From contig CM038719.1 in NCBI GenBank assembly GCA_021613375.1, positions 3,439,615 through 3,503,614 on the forward strand: a DNA stretch of 64,000 bases, written 5' to 3'. Positions 10,861 through 22,347 of the stretch are shown in pieces (position 1 is the stretch's first letter; every line of letters begins with the position of its first letter). A program made the translations under genes and the position numbers. The notes below the pieces were generated by a model. The model was not told the origin of the DNA and did not search any database. It saw nothing but the letters and a program-made list of their open reading frames with translations. Source of the stretch: Megaleporinus macrocephalus. Lineage: Eukaryota > Chordata > Actinopteri > Characiformes > Anostomidae.

Positions 10861-11285
10861 ACAGTTCAGACCACGTTTCACACCAAACCCACTCGGAGTG
10901 ACTCTGTTTAAATCTCAGTCACTTATTTACACGTAAATGTGGAGGAACTGCTGGAGGAACTCGTTCAAACAGGACACGGCTGAGCAGGTTTGATATATTT
11001 TTATGTGCTTGTTATGTAATATTCTAGACAGATTTTTGGCAGGAGGTACGTAGCAGACAGGATAGTCGCTGCAGAAGAGGCAGCAGAGGGAGTCAATCAG
11101 CCTCGGGTGGATGAAAGAGCAGCAAAGCAGAGATGCAGCCAGATGGATGGGGCAAGTCTGGCAGTGGGGGGTAGCAGTGGGGGCCCAAAATCATGAACCA
11201 TTCAATACCAAACATACTAAACTTAGTGAAGTGAATACAAAGTCAAATAAACTCAAAATCAAACTTTAAAATTACAGATTCACTA
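10861..11285. other. unassigned sequence
   Basis: No repeat boundary or exon recognised between the inverted repeat and the AT-rich array. Confidence 0.4.
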
Positions 11286-12150
11286 CTTGTTCAGTCCCCA
11301 CCATTATTCAGCATCTACTATGAAATTTTCAGTATTTTTCATGAATTATTCAGTATCTAGTATGAATTATTTAGTAACCTCTATAAATTATTCAATATCT
11401 GCTATGAAAGTATTCAGTATCTACTATTAATTATTTAATATCTATTATAAAATTATTCAGTATCTACTATGAATTATTCCACGTCTACTATAAAATTATT
11501 CAGTATCTGTTATAAATTTATCAGTATCTACTATAAAATTATTCAGTATCTACTATGAATTATTCCACGTCTACTATAAAATTATTCAGTATCTGTTATA
11601 AATTTATCAGTATCTACTATAAAATTATTCAGTATCTACTATGAATCATTCAGTATCAATTATGAATTTATCAGTATACTATAAAATTATCCAGTAACTA
11701 CTATAAATTATTCTGTATATACTATGAATTATTCAGTATCTATTATAAATGTATCAGTATATACTATACAATTATTCAGTATCTACTATGAATTATTCCG
11801 CGTCTACTATAAAATTATTCAGTGTCTGTTATAAATTATTCAGTGTATACTATGAATTATTCAGGTATCTATTATAAATGTATCAGTATATACTATAAAA
11901 TTATTCAGTATCTACTATGAATTATTCAGCATCTACTTTAAATTTATTCAGTATATACAATCAATTATTTGGTTTCTGCTATAAAATCATTTAGTATCTA
12001 CTATAAAACTATTCAGTATTTACTATAAATGATTCAGTATTTCTATAAAATGATTTAGTGTCTATAAGATATTTAGAATCTATTATAAAATGATTCAGTA
12101 TATACTGTAAATGATTTGGTATCTGCTATACAATTATTCAGTATCTAATG
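11286..12150. repeat. AT-rich minisatellite, ATTCAGTATCTACTAT units
   Basis: Diverged units of about 23-27 bp with attattcagtatctactat and variants. A longer block with ttccacgtctactataaaat recurs at about 11476 and 11567. Unit order is irregular and many bases have drifted, so it looks older than most arrays in the window. Confidence 0.9.
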
Positions 12151-12860
12151 ATATTCTGATATGATTCTGATATTCACCTTCATTAAAATTCACTTAACTA
12201 AAATTTAAGTAAAATTTATTTAAAAAAGAAAAACTTGGTTCCCCCAAACAGTTGTCATAACAGTCGGACTGTCTGAAATATTAATAAGTTCTAGAATAAT
12301 AAGAGAAACAGACGCAGCTCTTATCGGCAGGCCTTGAAAATTCCAGCGATCCGGCCAGGCTGAGCATCTGCATATTTTGAGTGAACAAACAGGCCTCAGA
12401 TCAGTTACTGCACCTTTATACTGATGTACTGTTAACTCAACCTGTTTCCCAGTCCAGCGTTCCCACCTCGATATTAAACCAGCCAGTTGTTCCTTTCTGG
12501 TCATTGTGAGTCGGTCAGCAAGTCATCAACTGCTGATCTTCAGATACTAAACTAACCTAGAATGTTGTTCCCTTTTATACTCACTTATTAGTAGAATGTT
12601 TTTCAGCTGTGCATCACAATTGATCAAGAGTGTCCTAACAACCAATTAGTCCAATAACATCCTTAACTTGGATTGGTGGTCGTACCAGGAGATTTAGACA
12701 GAGGACTGAGAATTGCTGATAATAGAACTATATGTAAAATAAGCCTCTATACAAAAATAGACTTTAATACAAACATTTTTATTCTTTAAAATCATCTGAT
12801 ACACTTACATTAATTGTGAAATGGACAATATTGTTTGTGAATTGCATGAAAATTGCATAA
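12151..12860. other. unassigned AT-rich sequence
   Basis: No exon, RNA gene or element recognised with confidence. Confidence 0.4.
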
Positions 12861-12898
12861 AATGAAATTCTAAAGTGATTCTAAACTTTTGAGCGGTA

Positions 12899-12899
<1 letters not shown>
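12861..12899 (+). mobile_element. terminal remnant of a Tc1-like element
   Basis: The sequence taaacttttgagcggtagtg followed by TA matches the end wording of a common fish Tc1-type terminal repeat ('aaacttttgaacggtagtgta'). The opposite end was not found. The adjoining TA is the expected target dinucleotide and now forms the start of a TA microsatellite. Confidence 0.6.

Positions 12900-12992
<93 letters not shown>
12900..12992. repeat. long (TA)n microsatellite
   Basis: About 93 bp of uninterrupted TA, directly after the Tc1-like terminus and before family D copy 2. Confidence 0.98.
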
Positions 12993-12996
<4 letters not shown>

Positions 12997-13590
12997 TCTA
13001 TCAGACACTCCTACTACTTGCTGGTCCACCTTGTAGATGTAAAGTCAGAGACAGTAGCTCATCTGCTGTTGCACAGTTTGTGTTCCTCTAGTTCTTCATC
13101 AGTGGACACAGGGCGCCAGTCATGGGATGCTGGTCAGAGGATGCCGTTCACAGGACATCGCCTACAGCAAGCCACCCACAGGACGTTGGCCACAGGACAT
13201 CTCTCACAGGACTTTGGTCACAGGATGTTGCTTACAGGACTCTGGTCGCAAGGTCTCGCCCACAGGACATCTCTCACAAGACTTTGGTCTTAGAACACAG
13301 CTCACAGGACATTGCTCACAGGATGGTGTCCACAGGACGTTGGTCAGAGGATGTTGCTTACAGGACATCGCCCACAGGAAGCCACCCACAGGACGTCAGT
13401 CACAGGACATCTCTCACAGGACTTTGGTCTTAGAACACAGCTCACAGGACATTGCTCACAGGATGCTGTCCACAAGGCGTCGGTCACAGGATGTTGGTCA
13501 CAGGACGCCACCCACAAGACACCACCCACAGGACACTGTTGTCTGGACAGCTTTGGTTGGTGGACGATTCTCAGTCCAGGCGTGACACTG
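12993..13590 (+). mobile_element. family D palindromic repeat, copy 2, with internal expansion
   Basis: It starts with cactctatcagacactccta and ccaccttgtagatgtaaag, then ttcatcagtggacacagg, and ends with tttggttggtggacgattct. This is the same order as in copy 3 (14670-14860). Between ttcatcagtggacaca and ttggttggtgg this copy carries an extra 400 bp made of 14-bp units. Confidence 0.85.
13135..13550. repeat. 14-bp minisatellite inside family D copy 2
   Basis: About 30 units of cacaggac plus six variable bases, in exact 14-bp register. A group beginning cacaggacatctctcaca recurs at 13191, 13261 and 13401, that is 70 and 140 bp apart (5 and 10 units), showing block duplication. Because 14 is not a multiple of three, all frames read related peptides; no gene is implied. 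Confidence 0.95.
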
Positions 13591-13796
13591 AGGTGTCAAA
13601 ATACTCCAGCAGGAGTACCAGAAGTCCCTCTCACAACGTCCTCCTCTCTTACTGATCTTGACCTGAACTCCAACTCCCAGAATCCTTCTTGACCCTCTAT
13701 GAGTTTGACCCTTGCCGGATTTCTACCTTTCTAGACTCATCCCTGGAATTTGGTCTCTGCTGTGTTTGACCTCTTTGCCGGTTCTGGACGTCTCCT
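13591..13796 (+). repeat. segment duplicated at 14862-15034
   Basis: Shared landmarks with 14862-15034 are ctctcacaacgtcctc, gaactccaactcccaga, gtttgacccttgccggattt and ctctgctgtgtttgacctct. Each follows a family D copy, so the whole block (D plus this segment) is present twice. Confidence 0.9.
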
Positions 13797-14557
13797 CTGA
13801 TGCCCCCACTGGTGGCTGTTTACTGCTCTCTGGTTCTGCTCCTCCTTTTTCCATTAAAGCCTGTAACCCAGTTTTGTCCGACTCAGTCTGTTGCATAACA
13901 GTCGCTCCCTTAAAAGGAGTTTTAAATAGACTCGGAATGACGGAGCGCTGTTTTTTATAGCCTCGTTTGTCGTTTATATTTAAAACCTTGTTTCTTTTTT
14001 GGTTTTAAGGAAGAAGAGTTTCACTGATCGTCTGTAGATACGGCGCTCGTACGCTGGAAGAGGCTCGGCTGATGAGGAGAGCCTGGAAACGACCGGGCGG
14101 TTGTATTGGTGGGAAAACATCTCTGTTCTATTTACTCCTGTGTTTTCTCTTCTCTGTGTGAGTCTGGTTATAAGACGTGCCGGATCTTCACCGCGGGGCT
14201 TGTTCTAGCAGCCGCACATTTAACAGGTTAATCAAAAGCTCTAGATGAGGAGATCCCCGTCTTTACATGGCCAGCCAAGGCCTCTGCGCGTGGCCGACCT
14301 TGAGAGCCAAGCCGGCGTGTGTTCTTGAAATCGGGAACCTCTTCAAATCCCAAGTTTCTCCAGAGATTCTGAGAGCCAGTCTGTTTTCTCGCGAGCCAGG
14401 AAATCGTTCCAGCACCACCAGATTACAGTTCCCTCTCATTTTCAGAGCAAGATCAAGCTCATGTATAACATTTCATTTGTAAAGAAGGGTACCAATATTT
14501 TTGGGCAAGGCCCAAAACACTGGGGCGTCCTGGGGAGTCCAGGGGTCGAGGGGGGCA
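13797..14557. other. unassigned sequence between duplicated blocks
   Basis: Moderate CpG content, no repeat or exon recognised. Confidence 0.4.
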
Positions 14558-14862
14558 GGTATTATTTCGGTGGTGGGTCATTCTCAGCATTGCACTGACG
14601 CTGACGCGGTGGTGGTGTGTTAGTGTGTGTTGTGCTGGTGCGAGTGGATCAGATAAAGCAGTCCACTCACTGTCCACTCTATCAGACACTCCTACTACTT
14701 GCTGGTCCACCTTGTAGATGTAAAGTCAGAGACAGTAGCTCATCTGCTGCTGCACAGTTTGTGTTCCTCTAGTTCTTCATCAGTGGACACAGGACGCCGC
14801 CCACAGGATGGTTGGTGGATGATTCTCAGTCCGGCAGTGACACTGAGGTGTTGACACACACC
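14558..14862 (+). mobile_element. family D palindromic repeat, copy 3
   Basis: Contains gggtcattctcagcattgca, ggtggtggtgtgttagtgtg, gtgctggtgcgagtggatca, then cactctatcagacactccta and gttggtggatgattctcag. At 14787 it holds just two 14-bp units (cacaggacgccgcc and cacaggatggttgg), the unexpanded state of the array in copy 2. A stem of this kind, with arms complementary to each other, is typical of the family. Confidence 0.9.
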
Positions 14863-15034
14863 AGCAACAGCACTGGAAGTCACTCTCACAACGTCCTCTC
14901 TTACCAATCCCAGCCCGAACTCCAACTCCCAGAGTCCCTCTTGACCCTTTATGTGTTTGACCCTTGCCGGATTTGTCCCTTTCTAGACCCATCCTTGGAA
15001 TTAGGTCTCTGCTGTGTTTGACCTCTTTGCCGGT
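14863..15034 (+). repeat. second copy of the 13591-13796 segment
   Basis: About 85% similar by eye to 13591-13796. It ends at tttgccggttcact, where the 41-bp minisatellite begins. Confidence 0.9.
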
Positions 15035-16055
15035 TCACTATCACCTCTTCAGGTACAAAGTGGTCATACAGTGACTCACTATCACCTCTTCAGGTACAAA
15101 GTGGTCATACAGTGACTCACTATCACCTCTTCAGGTACAAAGTGGTCATACAGTGACTCACTATCACCTCTTCAGGTACAAAGTGGTACTACAGTGACTC
15201 ACTATCACCTCTCCATGTACAAAGTGGTACTACAGTTACTCACTATCACCTCTTCAGGTACAAAGTGGTACTACAGTGACTCACTATCACCTCTTCATGT
15301 ACAAAGTGGTACTACAGTGACTCACTATCACCTCTTCAGGTACAAAGTGGTAATACAGTGACTCACTATCACCTCTTCAGGTATAAAGTGGTACTACAGT
15401 GACTCACTATCACCTCTTCAGGTATAAAGTGGTCATACAGTGACTCACTATCACCTCTTCAGGTACAAAGTGGTCATACAGTGACTCACTATTACCTCTT
15501 CAGGTACAAAGTGGTCATACAGTGACTCACTATCACCTCTTCAGGTATAAAGTGGTACTACAGTGACTCACTATCACCTCTTCATGTACAAAGTGGTACT
15601 ACAGTGACTCACTATCACCTCTTCATGTACAAAGTGGTACTACAGTTACTCACTATCACCTCTTCAGGTACAAAGTGGTACTACAGTTACTCACTATCAC
15701 CTCTTCAGGTACAAAGTGGTAATACAGTGACTCACTATCACCTCTTCATGTACAAAGTGGTACTACAGTGACTCACTATCACCTCTTCAGGTACAAAGTG
15801 GTAATACAGTGACTCACTATCACCTCTTCAGGTATAAAGTGGTACTACAGTGACTCACTATCACCTCTTCAGGTACAAAGTGGTACTACAGTGACTCACT
15901 ATCACCCCTTCATGTACAAAGTGGTACTACAGTGACTCACTATCACCTCTTCAGTTACTAAGTGGTACTACAGTGACTCACTATCACCTCTTCATGTACA
16001 AAGTGGTACTACAGTGACTCACTATCACCTCTTCAGTTACTAAGTGGTATTATGA
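15035..16055. repeat. 41-bp minisatellite
   Basis: About 25 units of 41 bp with cactatcacctcttcaggta and caaagtggtactacagtgac. Main variant positions are cag/cat before gtacaaag, gtcatac/gtactac/gtaatac and the last units' cagttactaagtgg. Variants occur in runs, suggesting block duplications. Confidence 0.98.
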
Positions 16056-16589
16056 GAAAGGACGGGCAGAGACTAGCTGGTTATCCTGCTAACTTAGGGA
16101 GATAAAACCTTCACATTCTGTTATTAATTTTATACAATTTTGGAATGTTCTCCACTAAAACTTGCTTAAACCATCCACATCAGTTCCAACTGTTCAAGAT
16201 GGCGTCTCCGAAATATCCTGTCTTATGTTTGGATTTTCTCACCCGATGGGTGATTTATGATTCCTCTGATCATCTCCATCCATCTTGTTGCTGGTCGTTC
16301 CTGTTTTACCTTCTAGGCATATTTGGCATTTCCAAGAATGTGTCCAACAGAAGAGCTTCAGCTTGGTTATCCGGACTGAGAGGTCCGTTTTAATTTGGTT
16401 AAGCGTCCCTTAGTTTCCTTAAAGGTTCTTCCAAGTCTTGACCAACACCGCATTTCCCGCTGGACACTTTGCTGTCAATATTTGATCTTTGAGCTGGAAA
16501 AGCTGCATCTACACCAGCGGTGGTGGAGTCAGCAACTTTTTTCCAGCTGTGATAACTTTTATATTCAGTCTTTTCACTTTCCTTACAGA
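16056..16589. other. unassigned sequence, possibly LINE-derived
   Basis: Lies next to the LINE endonuclease-like fragment at 16590-16710. No intact frame. Confidence 0.35.
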
Positions 16590-16710
16590 AATGTATTAGT
16601 CCATTCTTCTCCTTCGCTCTTGCTCCCAAGGCTGCTCTGTCCAGTTATATTCCCCTCTGTCTCATTTCTGACCTCAGTGTTACAGTCTCCCACTGCTGGC
16701 CACGTATCTG
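16590..16710 (-). pseudogene. possible LINE endonuclease fragment
   Basis: The minus strand encodes VGDCNTEVRNETEGNITG followed by QSSLGSKSEGEEWTNTFL and a stop. This resembles the LINE apurinic-type endonuclease block 'GDFNA.VG.....G..GLG..NE.G..L..F'. The canonical GDFN is GDCN here and the frame ends at once, so it is at best a decayed remnant. The similarity is short and was judged by eye. Confidence 0.4.
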
Positions 16711-16924
16711 GCCTGTAGGTCAATTTCAGCTTGAGTTTAGTCATAAACCTTAGTGATTTCTTCTACACTTGTTGAACCTGCACAGCAGTAATGTGGAATG
16801 GCAGGTACATTTCTTTAGGCATGTATTTACGTCCTTGAGCGTGAATGACGCATGGAAAGCGCAGCCAGCACAGTCAGCAGCTCTACCTTTCCAGCGCTCG
16901 AGAAAAGACAAGCAGACTCCTAAG

Positions 16925-17215
16925 ACCAGATTTCTCCTGGACGCCCCAGACATTGAATGAATGTATTCAGTTCCTTCAGCAGCAAATCTTGATTTAGCTT
17001 AATGAAGTACTGAGCAGTCAAAGCAGGTATTAGATGAGAACTGATAATAATACTAGGTTGTTTAGGAGAAGCTTGGAAAGAGCTAAATAAACACACTGAC
17101 GTATGAAAAAGCTCTACTTCATCTATTAATACTGATTAATATTTAATAATAAAGTGTTTACTGAGTAAATAAAAGCTTCCTGTCTGGAAAAAAATATATA
17201 TTTTTAAATATAATA
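16925..17215 (+). repeat. dispersed repeat family A, copy 2
   Basis: Matches copy 3 at 48098-48378 base for base over long stretches, for example gcagcaaatcttgatttagc and taatactgattaatatttaa, and is the reverse complement of copy 1. It ends with tctggaaaaaaatatat. Confidence 0.9.
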
Positions 17216-17589
17216 ACGTTTATAAATTCCTTAAACGTTGATTTAGAGTCGCTCAACCGTTTAATAGAAAAAATATAGAGAGATATTCAAGAATAAAAGC
17301 CAAATTTGTGTCAGAATTTAAAACTAATCTTGTTGAACAGCTGCTCGTTGTTTGCTGTTGTGAAGCTGCGTCAAGCACAGCCGGTTCGCTCCTGTAGTTG
17401 GTGTTGTTAAATAGGCTAGAGATGCAGCACTGCTCTGCCTCAGGGTGGCGCTGTGACAAACTGGTTCTTCGCAGCTTCACAGCCATAACAGCAAAGGGTT
17501 CATTCCACAGTGAAATGTACTGTCCAATCATAATGCACTGCATTTTGGGGCGTGGCTGAGAGACCAGGCAGTGGTAATTGCTTGTCTTT
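17216..17589. other. unassigned sequence
   Basis: No feature recognised. The last 60 bp lead into the GT-rich array. Confidence 0.4.
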
Positions 17590-18242
17590 AGTGTGTGTGT
17601 TCACTAGTGTGTGTATATGTGGGTGTTTCACTGCCCCTTAGTATGTTTACTAGTGAGTGTGTGTGTGTATGGGTGTTTTACTGTGTGTGTGTATATATTG
17701 TGTGTGTATATGTGGATGTTTTACTGCCCCTAGTGTGTGTGTATATGTGAGTGTTCCACTGCCCCCTAGTGGGTGTGTTCACTAGTGTGTGTGTATGTGG
17801 GTGTTTCACTGACCCTAGTGTGTGTGTATATGTGAGTGTTCCACTGCCCCCTAGTGTGTGTGTTCACTAGAGTGTGTGCATATGTGAGTGTTCCACTGCC
17901 CCTACTGTGTGTGTTCACTAGTGTGCGTGTATATGTGAATGTTTCACTGTCATTAGTGTGTGTTCTCTAGTGTGTGTGTGTATGTGGGTGTTCCACTGCC
18001 CCTAATGTGTTTGTATTTGGGTGTTACACTGCCCCTAGTGTGTGTGTGTTCACTAGTGTGTGCGTGTGTATGTGAATGTTTCACAGTCCCCTAGTGTGTG
18101 TTCACTGGTGTGTGTGTGTATGTGATGTTTCACTGCCCCTAATGTGTGTGTGTGTGTGGGTGGGTGGATGTTTCACTGGCCCTAATGTGTGTGTGTTCAC
18201 TAGTGTGTGTGTGTGTGTGTATGTGGGTGTTTTACTGCCCCT

Positions 18243-18280
<38 letters not shown>

Positions 18281-18647
18281 ACTGCCCCTAGTGTGTGTGT
18301 AAGTGTGTGTGTGTGTGTATGTGGGTGTTTTACTGCCCCTAGTGTGTGTGTAAGTGTGTGTGTGTGTGTATGTGGGTGTTTAACTGCCCCATAGTGTGTG
18401 TGTTCATTAGTGAGTGTGTGTGTGTATGTGGGTGTTTCGCTGACAACTAGTGTTTGTTTCATTACCCCATATTTTATGTGTGTTCACTAGTGTGTGTGTG
18501 GTTGGGGGGGGGGGGCTTCCACTGCCACCTAGTTTGTGTGTTCAGTAGTGTGTGTATATGTGGATGCTTCATTGCCCCCTAGTGTGTGTTTTCACCAGTG
18601 TGTGTATGTGTGTGTGTTTTACTGCCCCCTATTGTGTTTGTGTGTGT

Positions 18648-18684
<37 letters not shown>

Positions 18685-18755
18685 ACTGCCCCTAGTGTGT
18701 AAGTGTGTGTGTGTGTGTGTATGTGGGTGTTTTACTGCCCCTAGTGTGTGTGTAA

Positions 18756-18786
<31 letters not shown>

Positions 18787-19606
18787 GGTGTTTAACTGCC
18801 CCATTGTGTGTGTGTTCATTAGTGAGTGTGTGTGTGTGTGTGTGTGTGTATGTGGGTGTTTCGCTGACAACTAGTGTTTGTTTCATTACCCCATATTTTA
18901 TGTGTGTTCACTAGTGTGTGTGTGGTTGGGGTGGGGGGGGGTTTCCACTGCCACCTAGTTTGTGTGTTCAGTAGTGTGTGTATATGTGGATGCTTCATTG
19001 CCCCCTAGTGTGTGTTTTCACCAGTGTGTGTATGTGGGTGTTTTACTGCCCCCTATTGTGTTTGTGTGTGTAAGTGTGTGTGTGTGTGTGTGTGTATGTG
19101 GGTGTTTAACTGCCCCATTGTGTGTGTGTTCATTAGTGAGTGTGTGTGTGTGTGTATGTGGGTGTTTCGCTGACAACTAGTGTTTGTTTCATTACCCCAC
19201 ATTTTATGTGTGTTCACTAGTGTGTGTGTGTGGTTGGGGGGGGGCTTCCACTGCCACCTAGTTTGTGTGTTCAGTAGTGTGTGTATATGTGGATGCTTCA
19301 CTGCCCCCTAGTGTGTGTTTTCACCAGTGTGTGTATGTGGGTGTTTTACTGCCCCCTATTGTGTTTGTGTGTGTGTGTAGGTATGTGGGTGTTTCTCTGC
19401 CCTTTAGTGTGTGTGTTCACTAGTATGTATGTATGTGGGTGTTTCACTACACTGTAGTGTGTGTGTTCACTAGTGTGTGTGTGTGGGTGTTTTACTGCCC
19501 CCTATTGTGTTTGTGTGTAGGTATGTGGGTGTTTCTCTGCCCTTTAGTGTGTGTGTTCACTAGTATGTAGTGTGTGTGTGTGTATGTGGGTGTTTCAAAT
19601 TGAGCT
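17590..19606. repeat. 2-kb GT-rich array built from a SINE-like tail
   Basis: Units of roughly 40-60 bp contain gtgttcactagtgtgtg, tatgtgggtgtttcactg and cccctagtgtgtg. A longer block with gctgacaactagtgtttgtt and ctgccacctagtttgtgtg occurs three times, starting near 18430, 18855 and 19160. The same wording ends the SINE-like family seen at 3845-4105. Internal GT runs vary in length. Confidence 0.9.
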
Positions 19607-20476
19607 GCTAATCTTCTCTTAAGGACTCGACTGAGAAGCCGGCGGTCTCAGCTCGCTGGTGAGTTCTAGAAGGTATTGCGTGTGGAAATTCATACTGGAT
19701 TCACGGATCTCATCAGTAATCGCTCACATTCTATCACCTCCGCAGATAAAAGTAATCCAGCTCCTCCGGGGCTTTAGTCGCTCCCTAATATCGATTTGAA
19801 GTGGGTCTCCTGAAGAGAGCGGAAGCTGTAATAAAGGTAAAGAGCAGCAGGACGAATGTAAAAGCTTTATCAGTATCTTGTCTCCGCAGCTAAACGACCC
19901 CATTCCCTCCTCCGTCCACCGCGCTCCATCACGGCTCTCCTCCGATATCACCTCCAATTCATCGACGGAAATAATTAGCGCCCAATTTAACGTCCCCTCT
20001 GGGCATTTCACAGCTCCACGCTAAGCCCTCAGCGCGGCGAGCTGTTGTGGAAAGGAGCTTAAGGAGTGGAAATCCAGACTCGCACCCCAGAAATCAGCTG
20101 AAGTGTGTGAAAGGTGTGAGTTTGGACGGAGGAGTTCTCTCGTCACCGCGCTCTCAAACTTCTACTCCCTCCATAGTGGATCACCGTAATTCCCTGGCCT
20201 CTCATTTGAGCAGCTCGACGTCTCTGCTGCTCCAGCTGCACTGAAACTCGGCAGCTCGTTGAGCGAATCTTACTCGCTGGCTCTCGGTTGGTTTGCTGTC
20301 ATGTTGAAATATTATTGTTTACATTAAAGTTTTTGCATGATTGAGCGTTTTTATGAGAAGAAGTTTTGTTCCGTACTCGAGTCTCTTCGTTAGCGCTGGA
20401 ATAAGACCTCAGAGCTTGGCAGCCTTTACCTGCACACTTGTATTCCTCTCTGTGTGAACGAGGCCTGTTGTCGGAT
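19607..20476. other. non-repetitive block, no gene identified
   Basis: Mixed composition with CpGs (for example 20025-20160). It is one of the few unique stretches between arrays. No splice-bounded coding exon was convincing. Confidence 0.4.
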
Positions 20477-21580
20477 ATGTAAATTACAATAAAGGGGAAC
20501 ACCACCAAGTTTGTTGCAAAACTAAAAGGCTGATGGGTAGCCATGGTGATGTGCGTGTGTGTGCAGGGTGTATGTGGGTTATCATGGTGATGTGCGTGTG
20601 TGTGCAGGGTGTATGTGGGTTGTCATGGTGATGTGCATGTGTGTGCAGGGTGTATGTGGGTTGTCATGGTGATGTGCGTGTGTGTGCAGGGTGTATGTGG
20701 GTTGTCATGGTGATGTGCATGTGTGTGCAGGGTGTATGTGGGTTGTCATGGTGATGTGCGTGTGTGTGCAGGGTGTATGTGGGTTGTCATGGTGATGTGC
20801 ATGTGTGTGCAGGGTGTATGTGGGTTGTCATGGTGATGTGCGTGTGTGTGCAGGGTGTATGTGGGTCATCATGGTGATGTGCGTGTGTGTGCAGGGTGTA
20901 TGTGGGTTATCATGGTGATGTGCGTGTGTGTGCAGGGTGTATGTGGGTTGTCATGGTGATGTGTGTGTGTGTGTGTGTCCTAGGCTACCTAGTAAACAGG
21001 CGACTGCGACCGTACAATCCGGCCAGTCAGGGAGCTTACACCTGTATTTATTTATAAATAAATATATTTTAAGTTATATGTAAATTACAATAAAGGGGAA
21101 CACCACCAAGTTTGTTGCAAAACTAAAAGGCTGATGGGTAGCCATGGTGATGTGCGTGTGTGTGCAGGGTGTATGTGGGTTATCATGGTGATGTGCGTGT
21201 GTGTGTGCAGGGTGTATGTGGGTTGTCATGGTGATGTGCATGTGTGTGCAGGGTGTATGTGGGTTGTCATGGTGATGTGCGTGTGTGTGCAGGGTGTATG
21301 TGGGTTATCATGGTGATGTGCGTGTGTGTGCAGGGTGTATGTGGGTTATCATGGTGATGTGCGTGTGTGTGCAGGGTGTATGTGGGTTGTCATGGTGATG
21401 TGTGTGTGTGTGTGTCCTAGGCTACCTAGTAAACAGGCGACTGCGACCGTACAATCCGGCCAGTCAGGGAGCTTACACCTGTATTTATTTATAAATAAAT
21501 ATATTTTAAGTTATATGTAAATTACAATAAAGGGGAACACCACCAAGTTTGTTGCAAAACTAAAAGGCTGAGATATAGTG
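20477..21580 (+). repeat. composite repeat: fixed segments flanking a 41-bp minisatellite
   Basis: A fixed segment aaaggggaacaccaccaagt occurs at about 20492, 21095 and 21530. Between the occurrences lie 41-bp units (ggtgatgtgcgtgtgtgtgc plus agggtgtatgtgggttgtca) and a second fixed segment (ctaggctacctagtaaacag ... taaataaatatattttaag). The whole composite of fixed segment, minisatellite and fixed segment is thus tandemly duplicated, with about 10 units in the first copy and about 7 in the second. Confidence 0.95.
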
Positions 21581-21659
21581 TAATAATGCCCCACCTATTT
21601 ATCTCTCTCTATCTCACTCTCTCTTTTTGTATCCTGTTGTAAGGAATCAGACTCCAGAG

Positions 21660-22347
21660 GAGACATACGATCCATTTCAAGATTCAAGATTCAAGAGTTT
21701 TATTGTCATATGCACAGCAGAACAGACAGTTACACTGTACAATGAAATTCTTACTTTGCTGCTCCTCCATTCACCAATAGATAAAGATAACAAATAAAAT
21801 AAATAAAAAATATATATACAAAATATACAAAGTATAACAATATAAGTTGAAGAATAAAAGTATTTTTATAGTTAAAGAATAAAAAATAAAAGTTGTGTGT
21901 GTTTTTATGTGCAAGTATGAAGAGCAGCAGCCATAAAGTGCAAGTTGCAAGAAACAAATGTAAACAATAATGTTTGTGTGAGTAGAGAATGTAAACAGTA
22001 TTCTGACAGTACAGTGAGTGTAAACAGTATTCTGACAGTACAGTGAGTGTGAACAGTATTCTGACAGTACAGTGAATGTAAACAGTATTCTGACAGTACA
22101 GTGAGTGTGAGGTGCAGTTAAAATCAGACCAGTTAAAACCAGTTCAGAAAGGAGAGGTTGGAGAGGTAGTGCGTGAGGTGTTCAGAAGCCTGATGGCCTG
22201 TGAGTAGAAACTGTTTGTCAGTCTTGTGGTCCTGGACTTCACACTCCTGTAACGTCTGCCTGAAGGTAAAAGTGTGAAGAGTGTGTGCTGGGGGTGTGTA
22301 CTGTCCCTGATTATGTTGTGGGCCCTCCTGGTGACCCCACACCAGGG
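21660..22347 (-). mobile_element. 5'-truncated LINE 3' end (CR1/Rex1-type)
   Basis: On the minus strand, 22347 down to 22144 encodes the C-terminus of a LINE reverse-transcriptase protein, including LLPSGRRYRSVKSRTTRL and NSFYSQAIRLLN, ending at a TGA. The 'SGRRYR...R..RL.NSF.PQAIRLLN' block is characteristic of the last part of CR1/Rex1-like ORF2. The 3' UTR follows, with four 29-bp repeats (21985-22110), and the element ends in short repeats, aatcttgaatcttga. The reverse transcriptase and endonuclease are missing, so this is a dead, 5'-truncated insertion. Confidence 0.85.
21985..22110. repeat. 29-bp tandem repeat in the LINE 3' UTR
   Basis: Four units of gtaaacagtattctgacagt plus acagtgagt, with minor substitutions (gtgaac, gaatg). 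Confidence 0.9.

Noticed and set aside
13135..13550. CRISPR-like array (short repeats with variable six-base parts)
   Set aside because: Spacing is 14 bp with no true spacers, in a vertebrate genome and inside a transposon; it is a minisatellite.
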